From contig CAMVMM010000021.1 of the NCBI GenBank assembly GCA_947168565.1, positions 1 to 37,157 on the forward strand: 37,157 nt of DNA, in the 5' to 3' direction. Shown one piece after another: positions 17,501 to 24,828 of the stretch. Numbering within the stretch: position 1 is the stretch's first letter; every line of letters starts with the position of its first letter. Source of the DNA: an uncultured Clostridia bacterium. Lineage in GTDB: Bacteria > Bacillota > Clostridia > Christensenellales > CAG-138. The translations under genes were made by a program, and so were the position numbers. The notes under the pieces were generated by a model. It did no database searches. It was not told the DNA's origin and worked only from the letters and a program-made list of their open reading frames with translations.

Positions 17501-19480
17501 GTCAGCTCCACGCGCAATGATGCGCCCGTATACGGCACCTTCAACGTGTATCTGGACAGCATCCGCGTGTATGAGCCCCGCACCGGAGAGGGCATCACCG
17601 CTATTGACAGGCGCGCCTACGAGGAAGCGGGAGAGCTTGCGCCCCAGTACCGCCAGATCCGCGACATTCTGCTTGATCCCGAGCAGTACGTTCCCATGAC
17701 CGACAATGAGGGCAACACCGTTTACGACAGCGAGGGCAAGCCCGTGTACGCCATCAACGGCATCATCTATATCGACGCCTTCGATGGCTACGACCCCACG
17801 AGGCCCGTTAAGGTGGAGAACTACGAAACCTTCGGCCCGAACAACGAAACCTACCTCATGCCCACCCATATACACGGTGATGGCGATATCCCCGAAACCC
17901 AGCAGGCGTTTGCGTTCACCCTTAAGGAGTGGAACAACACTACCTCAAGGCTGCACATCAGCGCGAAGGCTCCCTACGGCAAGGTGCATCTGCACGTAAA
18001 CGGCAGGCACGTTGCGGTGGTTCAGTCCTCCACCGAGATGTATTACGACGTTACCGACGTTATCCGTGAAACGAACGGCGTGATCTACGGCACCGGAAAC
18101 CCCTCGCCGAACGGACACGTCATCATCTCCGCCTATATCGATGCAAGCGAAGCCGGTGCGGTGGACGATCATCGCGTGCTCTCGCTCGTGAACGTCAAGT
18201 TCATCGAGAATGCGGAAAACATCGTGCACACAACGCGCGATATCGAGTTCAGGGACGACGCGGGCAGCCTTATCAAGAGGATCGAGGACTTCACCGTCGG
18301 CAACAGGCTGCAGGAGAGCGATTTCCCCACCGAGGCGCAGCTCGCAAGGCCCGGCAAGGTATACAGCCACGACTACAACGGCGGCATAATCCCCTCCTCC
18401 CATAACAACACGCCCTACATAGTTACCTATTACTATGAGGATGAGCAGCCCGTTCAGCAGACCTGCACCGTGCAGTTTGTGCCCAAAGAAGGCGCTGCGC
18501 CCGTTGCAGCCGTAGTTGTGAACAGGGGAACCATTCTCCATAACGGGATCACGCTCCCCAATGGCAGCACCTTCACCTGGCCCACCGTGCCCGCGCCCGA
18601 TCACGGCTGGGAGATCGGCAGCAGCGCCGCCGGCGGCTGGCTGTATACCTTCGGCGAGATAACCGAGGATACGACCATCTATGCGGCGTATACTAAGATC
18701 AATATGGCAACGATCTATTTCAGCTTCGGCAACTTGGATGCGCAGTTCAAAAATGGCGGTCAGCTGCTTTTGAGCACAGATACGACGTTCAACACGATAC
18801 CGCAGGCTCCGAACAACGGCAACTTCAGTTATAGTTCTGCTCATTATGTGTCTAATACAACGACTCTTGTGAGCTCCATACCCTCAAATGCCGTCAATGA
18901 TCTGAGCGCAACGGTGACCGATACGAGCAAGGTATACAGGATCGAGGTTGAGCCCGGCGATTACCGCGTTGGTATCTACTTCAAGAATATCCGTAACGGA
19001 ACGAACTGGTGGTTCAATCCAAGCGGCGGCGCAGACAATATCAGGCTTGCCCCCGGTCAGGTCAAGTATTACAGGGTAGAGGGTAAAGCGGTAACTGTTT
19101 ATAACAGCTACAACGGCCCCTCCACCGATCAGCACAATATCATGCCCATGCGCGGCGATGCCGCAGCACCCGCCACAAGCGGAACCGTCAGAACGCAGGC
19201 GCTGCGCGGCGCGGGCTCGTTCAACGATGGCGAGCTTACCTACATCACCTCCAATGCCGACACGCTTCTGTTTGCGGAAGCGGTGCTTGCGGGCGTTGAC
19301 GGCGACGCGAACCATGACCGCGTTGCGGACCTCATGGACGCGCTGCTGATCATGCGCTGCTCGCTCGGGCAGGACACCGGTCTTGATATCTACGGAAGAT
19401 ATTGTGCCGATTATAACCGCGACGGCGAAATCGACGTCACCGATGCCTTGTTTGTAATGAGAGCATCCCTTGCCAATTGA
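14579..19480 (+). CDS. Large secreted vWA-domain protein with C-terminal dockerin
   Basis: 1633 residues. Signal peptide about 1-35. A von Willebrand A domain (about 85-440) has an intact MIDAS: DQSGS at 92-96, Thr in GGTAL near 239, and FTDG at 271-274. Long beta-rich, unassigned regions follow (about 450-1215). A MucBP-like segment (about 1220-1285) and an InlB B-repeat-like unit (about 1295-1375, ending in TIYAAYTK) come next, then a distinct segment (1375-1560). The C-terminal 64 residues are a type I dockerin with two calcium loops, DGDANHDRVAD and DYNRDGEIDV. I see no LPxTG motif; attachment would be through a cohesin. The role is probably adhesion or surface assembly, which is inference. 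The start follows CGGAGG. The 77-residue peptide gene follows after 19 nt. Confidence 0.88.
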   Translation: MNSKQLFTKTLAGLLALVMLFGVLVHVGGAGVSAEGAAAVKAAEGAVTLDKTAHLTADGTYSIDLEAHTADENVTTIVTHSTEPIDYVLLIDQSGSMRDVENIPQAPDPALIWHGQRGFGPMSIETRHLTAIKTAVNEFIDLVHSKATAEVNHRIAVVGFAGGYNTQSQDHNYTNTEVFVGAAQYGYNGYDGDLMPGQTNIGQDWAQNHYGDVFQDVTVPAQLANLKASKDAFDAQGGTALHLGMEMVEGVIRARNEDPDYYGRKTVVIVFTDGVTGSLGQNRRWANEAVATANNVKNALNSEIYCVSLISHVRNFEYEKRYKGWLGNRKLPAWIEEDWPTFYDNNQSWFNNAADQILWTDSYRLVAAISSNYPNAQYGVMNKFNQNSNGYLTYLGAKNPNLPNAINGSNQGMIDLRAYDGYCFELHDAADVQGRSPVRNVQGLMTAYLAIENITDTVIEETVGGGGESISLTGDAIMRDMLSEYFFMPEAFSVDNVIVRTQVPTGGSLESGFTFAGAQDETYARSGNADANGWYSFVKNGSGVDGIKVRINKGEGLVEVKGFNYKEQYCRRNADNSYGGRKLLVTITGIEANDWAVGDQLPTNLEAHSGVTPGEGQLPPEDMRFPLPTVNIREKYFVYDFCRDFYEENPDHFFGKNGHDVKAVLALDAPYKQQNVNAYSEEYSTSDEDGVLFTAAAQDHQAADNGVVFSIKQISHSDFVVGALLQLDDDTYEWCKLTFLPATNVHYEENNLRYNKASTRDDANAPKFVELEQSEWRLAGAGKETARQGIDNIVYGYEAEYNVETHGDSNAATAHIVVDQAYLDAVMSKTAQWPVAHFRFTGTGFDILSRSGADTGVLAVDVVPHGLPRNYADGTAGANYAHLIVDTYYGDAENQYEKTLHQIPVLRVTGLLFDPQGYDVYISPVYHKVFDHTPKTKDGKSAYDPAAIEGVKIPGLPEVDYQLVNASDYSAESSVSSTRNDAPVYGTFNVYLDSIRVYEPRTGEGITAIDRRAYEEAGELAPQYRQIRDILLDPEQYVPMTDNEGNTVYDSEGKPVYAINGIIYIDAFDGYDPTRPVKVENYETFGPNNETYLMPTHIHGDGDIPETQQAFAFTLKEWNNTTSRLHISAKAPYGKVHLHVNGRHVAVVQSSTEMYYDVTDVIRETNGVIYGTGNPSPNGHVIISAYIDASEAGAVDDHRVLSLVNVKFIENAENIVHTTRDIEFRDDAGSLIKRIEDFTVGNRLQESDFPTEAQLARPGKVYSHDYNGGIIPSSHNNTPYIVTYYYEDEQPVQQTCTVQFVPKEGAAPVAAVVVNRGTILHNGITLPNGSTFTWPTVPAPDHGWEIGSSAAGGWLYTFGEITEDTTIYAAYTKINMATIYFSFGNLDAQFKNGGQLLLSTDTTFNTIPQAPNNGNFSYSSAHYVSNTTTLVSSIPSNAVNDLSATVTDTSKVYRIEVEPGDYRVGIYFKNIRNGTNWWFNPSGGADNIRLAPGQVKYYRVEGKAVTVYNSYNGPSTDQHNIMPMRGDAAAPATSGTVRTQALRGAGSFNDGELTYITSNADTLLFAEAVLAGVDGDANHDRVADLMDALLIMRCSLGQDTGLDIYGRYCADYNRDGEIDVTDALFVMRASLAN

Positions 19481-19499
19481 CAAAGGAGAAGATTATTCT

Positions 19500-19733
19500 A
19501 TGAAGAAATACAGCAAACCCATGGTCTTTATTGAGAATCTGAAGACCGCCGCCGTCATTACCGCGGCCTGCAACAGCAACGAGTACACCTCCGCCGACGA
19601 GTATTCCTGCGCGATAGATATCGGCCTTCCGGGACCGGTATTCAATAATCCCGATATATGCCACTATACCGGCGATGACTTTGTGTGCTACCATAACCCC
19701 GACGGCGCCACCACGATTCTCTTTACCTCCTGA
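19500..19733 (+). CDS. Small four-cysteine peptide, unknown function
   Basis: 77 residues, with AAAGGAG 11 nt before the ATG. It begins MKKYSKPMVFIENL, followed by a short hydrophobic patch (KTAAVITAAC). Four Cys lie at about 24, 37, 54 and 63, and the second half is acidic and rich in Tyr, His, Asp and Pro. There is no membrane helix or standard signal peptide. The MKKY-x-KP opening with a VIT-x-x-C step recalls small leader-like peptides common in Clostridia, some of which are substrates of modification enzymes, but no modification or export gene is in the window. It shares the promoter and terminator of the vWA/dockerin gene, so the two are probably co-expressed. It could be a precursor peptide, a surface partner or a chaperone. 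Confidence 0.75.
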   Translation: MKKYSKPMVFIENLKTAAVITAACNSNEYTSADEYSCAIDIGLPGPVFNNPDICHYTGDDFVCYHNPDGATTILFTS

Positions 19734-19755
19734 TTGGGTGAGCCCGAATGCAGAT

Positions 19756-19787
19756 ACCCCCGAGGCGCGTGCCTCGGGGGTGTTTTT
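19756..19787 (+). terminator. Terminator of the vWA/dockerin operon
   Basis: Perfect 11-bp stem ACCCCCGAGGC/GCCTCGGGGGT, tetraloop GCGT, then GTTTTTG. It lies 23 nt after the small peptide gene. Confidence 0.95.
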
Positions 19788-19823
19788 GAAGCACGCGGCC
19801 TCCGCATAGCTTCCGCGCTTCAT

Positions 19824-19853
19824 AAAAAATCGGCGCACCCCGAAGGATGCGCC
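19824..19853 (-). terminator. Terminator downstream of argF
   Basis: 9-bp stem (19832-19840 with 19845-19853, one G-U pair) closed by a TTCG tetraloop, then GATTTTTT on the minus strand. Confidence 0.93.
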
Positions 19854-19882
19854 GGAAAAGGCTTTATTATGCTGTGATTCTC

Positions 19883-20872
19883 TTATCTGCCGGCGGTGGC
19901 GACCATAACGGCCTTGATGGTGTGCATACGGTTCTCCGCCTCATCAAACACCTTGCTTCTTTCGCAGCGGAACACTTCGTCCGTAACCTCCTGCTCGGCA
20001 ACGCCGTATTTCTCGTAGATCTCGCGGCCAACGCTGGTCTCAAGGTCGTGGAAGCTGGGCAGGCAGTGCAGGAAGATGCAGTCGGGGTTGCCGGTTTTCT
20101 TCATCATGTCCATGGTCACGCGGTAGGGGGTGAGCAGCTTGATGCGCTCCTCGAACTGATCCTCCTCGCCCATGGAAACCCACACGTCGGTATAGATGGC
20201 GTCCGCGCCCTTGACGGAAGCGATATCCTCGGAGAACTCGATCTTTGCGCCGGTGGTCTTGGCAAGCTTCTTCATTTCCTTCACAAGGCCCTCCTCGGGG
20301 AAGAGGCTCTTGGGAGCGATGCCCACGAAGTGCATGCCGAGCTTGGCGGAGATGATCATGAGGGAGTTGCCCATGTTGTTGCGCGCATCGCCAACGTAAA
20401 CGAGCTTGACCTTGTTGAGGGGCTTTGCCACGTGCTCCATGATGGTGAGGCAGTCCGCAAGCACCTGGGTGGGATGGTAGAGGTCGGTAAGGCCGTTCCA
20501 AACGGGAACGCCGGCATGCTTTGCAAGCAGCTCAACGGTTTCCTGCTTGAAGCCGCGGAACTCGATGCCGTCGTAGAACCTGCCGAGAACCTTCGCGGTG
20601 TCCTCCAGGGATTCCTTCTTGCCCATCTGGCTGTTGGAAAGGAAGGTCACGTTCGCGCCCTCGTCGAAAGCGGCGACCTCGAATGCGCAGCGGGTGCGGG
20701 TGGAGGTCTTTTCAAAAAGCAGAACTATGTTCTTGCCCTCGAGCAGATCGCCCTTGATGCCGGCGCGCTTCTTTGCCTTCAGATCGGCGGCGAGGTTGAG
20801 CAGGTAACGGATCTCATCGGGAGTGAAGTCCTTCAGGGTGAGCAGGCTGCGGCCTTTAAGATTAACGGGCAT
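19883..20872 (-). CDS. argF: Ornithine carbamoyltransferase
   Basis: 329 residues, normal length. It joins carbamoyl phosphate to ornithine to give citrulline. Motifs: carbamoyl-phosphate loop STRTR (in [12 protein letters not shown], about 56-60), YHPTQVLAD, the ornithine region VWVSMGEE, and HCLPSFHD carrying the catalytic Cys. In most family members that motif reads HCLPAFHD, so Ser replaces Ala here. The start at 20872 follows AAAGGAG; the earlier in-frame ATG at 20920 has no site. No arginine biosynthesis or deiminase gene is next to it, so anabolic versus catabolic use cannot be decided from context. It is a single-gene transcript by its promoter and terminator. Confidence 0.96.
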   Translation of the reverse strand: MPVNLKGRSLLTLKDFTPDEIRYLLNLAADLKAKKRAGIKGDLLEGKNIVLLFEKTSTRTRCAFEVAAFDEGANVTFLSNSQMGKKESLEDTAKVLGRFYDGIEFRGFKQETVELLAKHAGVPVWNGLTDLYHPTQVLADCLTIMEHVAKPLNKVKLVYVGDARNNMGNSLMIISAKLGMHFVGIAPKSLFPEEGLVKEMKKLAKTTGAKIEFSEDIASVKGADAIYTDVWVSMGEEDQFEERIKLLTPYRVTMDMMKKTGNPDCIFLHCLPSFHDLETSVGREIYEKYGVAEQEVTDEVFRCERSKVFDEAENRMHTIKAVMVATAGR

Positions 20873-20946
20873 GGTAAAATCTCCTTTATAAATGGTTGTG
20901 TTTGCGGCGATTTTGCGCACATCGGCAAAACCTCGCTTGCCGTTAG

Positions 20947-20975
20947 ATTATAACACAAGCTTGGCAAGTTGAAAA
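20947..20975 (-). promoter_or_regulatory. Probable promoter of argF
   Basis: TATAAT (20947-20952) with TTTTCA (20970-20975) at 17 nt. I found no clear ArgR box. Confidence 0.6.
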
Positions 20976-21146
20976 GCCGAAAAATGCCCGTGAAAGGTAT
21001 ATTTTTCGGCTTTTGGCGGTTTTTTTGGGGGTTTTTGAGTCCTTTTGAGCGAATGGGCCCGCTTTATCGGAAAAACGCGGTCATTCGCGGGGAATAGACG
21101 GATCGGGTAATGCCGTCCAAATCAAGGTTTCAGGTGCATGACAGTA

Positions 21147-21701
21147 TCAGTCACTATTCTCCGCAAAGGATATGGAGCCGCCATGGCCTTGCATGGGGTG
21201 CCCCTTGGTGTCCAGCTCGTAAAGGTGTTTTGCCGCAGCCTCAACGGGCGTGGTATAGTAACCCTCATCAAAGAGCCTTCTGCTGTCGCCAAGAAATATT
21301 TGCTCCAAGCCGTTTTGTCCGTATGCCCACAGGCAGAATGCATAGTTGCGCTCGTTTGTGTCGTCCTCTTCTTCCCAATCATCGAAATCTATGGCGACCA
21401 TTGCATCGTTGCGCGTCATGCGCTCGAAGCCGATAAGCGTGCCGGGTTTAACTATATCCATCACCGAATGACCGGCCTGCTTTGCCTGATCCGGAGTGAA
21501 CATAACTATATCGTAATGAAATTTCTTTGCCTCATCCACCATCTCCGCTCCGCTTAGCTCCGGGGAGTAAAGAATGCGGTATTTCATCACATAGCTGTAC
21601 TCCTCGGACGGCTTGTGACCGAGATGTGAACCCAGCAGAACGCCAAGAGCGAACATCGCGGCGATCGACAGTATGCAGATAAGCAGTGTTTTTTTCTTCA
21701 T
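21147..21701 (-). CDS. Membrane-anchored protein of unknown function
   Basis: 184 residues. A basic start (MKKK) and one hydrophobic segment (about 5-24) suggest an anchor or signal peptide; the rest is soluble and probably extracytoplasmic. I recognise no domain. The mature part is acidic, with a stretch DFDDWEEEDD near 105-115, and is rich in aromatic residues. AGAGG lies before the start. Base use is less GC-biased than in neighbouring housekeeping genes, and it sits next to an IS630-type remnant, so acquisition by transfer is possible. A 41-codon ORF ends 11 nt upstream, possibly in the same transcript. Confidence 0.75.
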   Translation of the reverse strand: MKKKTLLICILSIAAMFALGVLLGSHLGHKPSEEYSYVMKYRILYSPELSGAEMVDEAKKFHYDIVMFTPDQAKQAGHSVMDIVKPGTLIGFERMTRNDAMVAIDFDDWEEEDDTNERNYAFCLWAYGQNGLEQIFLGDSRRLFDEGYYTTPVEAAAKHLYELDTKGHPMQGHGGSISFAENSD

Positions 21702-21712
21702 CGCATTAACCT

Positions 21713-21838
21713 CTATTTAATAGTGAAGCTGCATTCGTTGCCTGTTTCGTATGCCCAAGCATTCCAAAGGAATGTACCGCCCTGTGGTTGTAAGGCTATA
21801 CGAAGTTGAATTACCTTGACTTTCTGTTTTCGTAGCAT
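21713..21838 (-). CDS. 41-residue ORF upstream of the anchored protein
   Basis: It begins MLRKQKVKVIQLRI and ends NECSFTIK. The composition looks protein-like (Trp, Tyr, Phe and Cys in GGTFLWNAWAYETGNEC). The ribosome site is weak. An extended -10 (TGGTATAAT near 21890) lies upstream, just inside the flank of the IS remnant. It could be a small gene in an operon with the 184-residue protein, or the broken C-terminus of a longer gene cut by the element. Its stop is 11 nt before the next start. Confidence 0.4.
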   Translation of the reverse strand: MLRKQKVKVIQLRIALQPQGGTFLWNAWAYETGNECSFTIK

Positions 21839-21917
21839 AAAGAACCCTATGGCTATTTATACGAGCGGCTTAAACCGCAAGCAGCAAAAATTATACCATA
21901 AGCACCCTGCTTTTATA

Positions 21918-22256
21918 CTAACATCTAATCAAAACAAGACTTAATCCATTCCCTTGCCATGATGCTTTGAATCGTGTGTTTTGTAAGTTTTCTGATCGTT
22001 TCACACAAGCGATCAACAACATCCGCAAGGGAGCGGAACACTTCGTTTCGAAACCCGTTTTTACGAAGCTCCTTCCAAATCTGCTCGATAGGATTCATTT
22101 CCGGAGTATATGGCGGAATGAATGCCAAGTGTATATTTGCAGGTACGACCATAGCGTTTGATTTGTGCCTCGTCAAACTTTAATTTCACTTTCATCACTT
22201 CTGTGGTCTATTATACCACATTCGATGATGGAAGTCTATATTTAATTGGATGTTAG
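21918..22256 (-). mobile_element. Internally deleted IS630-type element (MITE-like)
   Basis: 339 bp flanked by a TA dinucleotide on each side (21916-21917 and 22257-22258), as expected for IS630/Tc1 target duplication. The terminal inverted repeats begin CTAACATC and extend to about 19 bp counting flanks, with two mismatches. It keeps a -10 box (TATAAT at 22210-22215), the transposase start codon and the C-terminal part of the transposase, but has lost the middle. Confidence 0.85.
21925..22195 (-). pseudogene. Remnant of an IS630-family transposase
   Basis: The ATG at 22195 starts a short MKVKLKF segment, as expected for a transposase N-terminus. The sequence then jumps, out of frame, to the C-terminal DDE part starting near HKSN. 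That part has the family signature IPPYTPEMNPIEQIWKELRK, with the final catalytic Glu in NPIE, and ends at 21925 inside the inverted repeat. The upstream catalytic Asp residues and about three quarters of the protein are missing, so it cannot transpose itself. A full-length relative could move it in trans. Confidence 0.85.
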
Positions 22257-22397
22257 TATTACAAGCTCGTTTAGAATTCAATAATTTACCCGATACAGCT
22301 CCGCGCCGCGGCTTTTGCCGACAATTGCGGGAGCAGATGGTTTTTTAAACGCGGTCGGCAAGCTCGGCGGATGCAGGCTTTTGCGGCGGACTGCGGT

Positions 22398-22439
22398 AAA
22401 AAAAGCTGCCGCATAACGGAGGTTTTCCGCAGCGGCAGC
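22398..22439 (-). terminator. Terminator downstream of thrS
   Basis: 7-bp stem GCTGCCG/CGGCAGC (22405-22411 with 22433-22439), whose 21-nt loop can pair further internally (CGG/CCG), then seven U on the minus strand. Confidence 0.88.
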
Positions 22440-22454
22440 CATGCATAGTCAGAT

Positions 22455-24365
22455 TCAGTCTATCGTCTTTTCCTTAACCTCTTTTTCGATCCTCTCAAGG
22501 AACGCATCGAGGCTCATCGTGCCAAGGTCGCCCGCCTTTCTTGCGCGCACGGCAACCACGCCGTTTTCGACCTCCTTATCGCCGACTATAAGCATATAGG
22601 GGATCTTCTGCATCTGCGCCTCGCGGATCTTGAAGCCTATCTTCTCGTTGCGAAGGTCGGTCTCCACGCGCAGCCCCGCCTGCTCAAGCTTTGCCGCTAT
22701 CTCAAGCGAAGCCTCCTGCGTGCGGTCCGTCATCGCCATCACCTTCACCTGCACGGGGGCGAGCCAGGTGGGGAACGCGCCCGCGAAATGCTCCGTAAGC
22801 ACGCCGATGAAGCGCTCTATGGAGCCGAACATCGCGCGGTGGATCATCACGGGGCGGTGCTTTGCGCCGTCCGCGCCGGTGTACTCCAGCTCAAAGCGCT
22901 CGGGAAGCTGCATATCGAGCTGGATCGTGCCGCACTGCCAGCTTCTGCCCAGGCAGTCCGCAATATGGAAATCGAGCTTGGGGCCGTAGAAGGCGCCGTC
23001 GCCCTCGTTCAGCTTATACTCCCTGCCCATCTCCGTGATGGCCTGCTTGAGTATCTCCGTTGCAAAATCCCAGGTTTCCTTTTCTCCGATATGATCCTCC
23101 GGCATGGTGGAGAGCTCGATGCGGTAGTTCAGCCCGAAGGTGGAATAAACCTCCGTGTAGAGCCTGATAACGTTCTTTATTTCGTCCTTCATCTGCTCCC
23201 ACGTCATGAAGATATGCGCGTCGTCCTGCGTGAAGCAGCGAACGCGGAAAAGGCCGTGCAGCGCGCCGGAAAGCTCGTGGCGGTGCACAAGGCCCAGCTC
23301 CGCCATGCGCAGGGGCAGGTCGCGGTAGCTGCGCGGCTCAATGCCGTAAACCAGCATTCCGCCGGGGCAGTTCATGGGCTTGATCGCAAAATCCTGCTCG
23401 TCTATCACCGTGGTATACATATTTTTGCGGTAATGGCCCCAATGCCCGCTCTTTTCCCAAAGCTCGCGGTTCAGCATGATGGGGGTTTGGATCTCAACGT
23501 AGCCGTAGCGCCTGTGCACCTCGTGCCAGTACTCAAGCAGCGTGTTTTTCAGCTCCATGCCCTTGGGCAGGAAGAACGGGAAGCCGGGGCCCTCGTCCAT
23601 CAGCGCAAAAAGCCCAAGCTCCTTGCCTATCTTGCGGTGGTCGCGCTTCTTTGCCTCCTCAAGCATGGTGATGTATGCGTCCAGATCGGCCTTTTTCTCA
23701 AACGCCGTGGCGTAGATGCGCTTGAGCATTTTATTCTTTTCGCTGCCGCGCCAATACGCGCCCGCAACGCTCATAAGCCTGAGGTTTTTGCATTTGCCCG
23801 TGGATTCAAGATGCGGGCCGGCGCAAAGGTCGGTAAATTCGCCCTGCTTATAGAAGCTTATCTCCTCGCCATCGGGCAGCTCCTCTATAAGCTCCACCTT
23901 ATACGGCTCGCCCTTTTCCTTCATAAGGGCTATCGCCTCCTCGCGGGGCAGGGTGAACCTTTCGATGGGCAGATTTTCGGAAACTATTTTTTCCATTTCC
24001 TTTTCGATTTTGGGAAAATCCTCCGGCGCAAAGGGAATCTCCGTGTCAAAATCGTAATAGAAGCCGTTTTCGATGGCGGGGCCGATGGCAAGCTTCACCT
24101 CCGGCCAAAGGCGCTTCACCGCCTGCGCAAGAATGTGCGAGCCCGTGTGGCGGTAGGTCCATTTGCCGCCGTCGTCGGCAAAGGTGAGCAATTTCAGCGC
24201 GTGGTCGCCGTGGATGGGCAGCGCCGCGTCAAACAGCGCGCCGTCCAGCTCGGCGGCAAGGGTTGCTTTGCGAAGGCGGGGGCTGATGCTCTCCGCGATG
24301 GCGTAGGCGTTCACGCCCTCCTCAAACTGACGGACGGAGCCGTCGGGAAAAGTGATGTTGATCAT
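22455..24365 (-). CDS. thrS: Threonine-tRNA ligase
   Basis: 636 residues, full length. Order of domains: TGS (about 1-62), the editing domain with the HTGSH motif (about 75) and FTDLCAGPH (about 180), the class II catalytic core, and the anticodon-binding domain (about 540-636). Catalytic landmarks: the zinc Cys in PMNCPGGM, motif 2 around GLFRVRCFTQDDAHIF, and motif 3 in MIHRAMFGSIERFIGVL. The editing site removes mischarged Ser. AAGGAG precedes the ATG. It is controlled by the T-box leader directly upstream. Confidence 0.98.
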   Translation of the reverse strand: MINITFPDGSVRQFEEGVNAYAIAESISPRLRKATLAAELDGALFDAALPIHGDHALKLLTFADDGGKWTYRHTGSHILAQAVKRLWPEVKLAIGPAIENGFYYDFDTEIPFAPEDFPKIEKEMEKIVSENLPIERFTLPREEAIALMKEKGEPYKVELIEELPDGEEISFYKQGEFTDLCAGPHLESTGKCKNLRLMSVAGAYWRGSEKNKMLKRIYATAFEKKADLDAYITMLEEAKKRDHRKIGKELGLFALMDEGPGFPFFLPKGMELKNTLLEYWHEVHRRYGYVEIQTPIMLNRELWEKSGHWGHYRKNMYTTVIDEQDFAIKPMNCPGGMLVYGIEPRSYRDLPLRMAELGLVHRHELSGALHGLFRVRCFTQDDAHIFMTWEQMKDEIKNVIRLYTEVYSTFGLNYRIELSTMPEDHIGEKETWDFATEILKQAITEMGREYKLNEGDGAFYGPKLDFHIADCLGRSWQCGTIQLDMQLPERFELEYTGADGAKHRPVMIHRAMFGSIERFIGVLTEHFAGAFPTWLAPVQVKVMAMTDRTQEASLEIAAKLEQAGLRVETDLRNEKIGFKIREAQMQKIPYMLIVGDKEVENGVVAVRARKAGDLGTMSLDAFLERIEKEVKEKTID

Positions 24366-24460
24366 TTTTTCTCTCCTTGAATAGTTTTGAGCAGTATTTT
24401 TTGATTCTCGGCAGCTTTTATTCCCACGTTCCGAAATTCGCCGGAAATTGCGGAAGGAAA

Positions 24461-24774
24461 ATAAAAAGCCGCCTTGAACTGATTTCGTTCAAGGACGGCA
24501 TTGATTCTCAAAACCGCGGTTCCACCTTGATTGCGGGCTTATGCAGGCTGCAAAAGCGCCGCCGCTCAATGGGGCATAGCCCCGCTTGGGACAGGACCTT
24601 GGCACGGGCCCCGCCTGATTTTGCTTATATTCAGGCAAAATCAAAACCAAAGGCGCTCCTGCCGGCATGAGCGGTATCCTCCCGCGCTCCGTGGGCGGCT
24701 TGCAGCCGAAGGCACGCCCTCTCTGAAAACGGCTTTGCGCAGGGCTCATTTCATGCAAGCCCTATTTCTCAACA
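24461..24774 (-). promoter_or_regulatory. T-box riboswitch of thrS
   Basis: The leader carries the T-box sequence AAGGTGGAACCGCGG (24514-24527 core) and, 15-60 nt further on, a terminator with a 12-bp stem (24468-24479 with 24487-24499) followed by CTTTTTATTTT. The 5' part can form a long stem I. A candidate specifier codon ACC (Thr) lies in GGATACCGCTC, near 24680-24690. Uncharged tRNA-Thr would pair with the T-box bulge and stabilise the antiterminator. The specifier is my reading and less certain than the rest. Confidence 0.93.
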
Positions 24775-24780
24775 TAGCCG

Positions 24781-24809
24781 AGTTTAGCACAATCGCGCGG
24801 CTTTGTCAA
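24781..24809 (-). promoter_or_regulatory. Promoter of the thrS T-box transcript
   Basis: TTGACA (24804-24809) and TAAACT (24781-24786), 17-nt spacer. It begins only 20 nt after the preceding gene ends. Confidence 0.88.
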
Positions 24810-24828
24810 GCGCGAAAAAAGTATGATC

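Noticed and set aside
14819-17875. 1018-codon ORF antisense to the vWA/dockerin gene
   Set aside because: It mirrors the sense gene, which almost never uses the TTA, CTA or TCA codons that would create antisense stops. The translation is low-complexity Val/Ala/Gly/Asp with no ribosome site or known domain.
20990-21110. Inverted repeat GCGAATG/CATTCGC as a terminator for the 184-residue gene
   Set aside because: Stem of 7 bp with a long interrupted loop and no U-run on either strand.
22788-24380. 530-codon ORF antisense to thrS
   Set aside because: Same codon-bias effect opposite a well-identified gene; no promoter or ribosome site.
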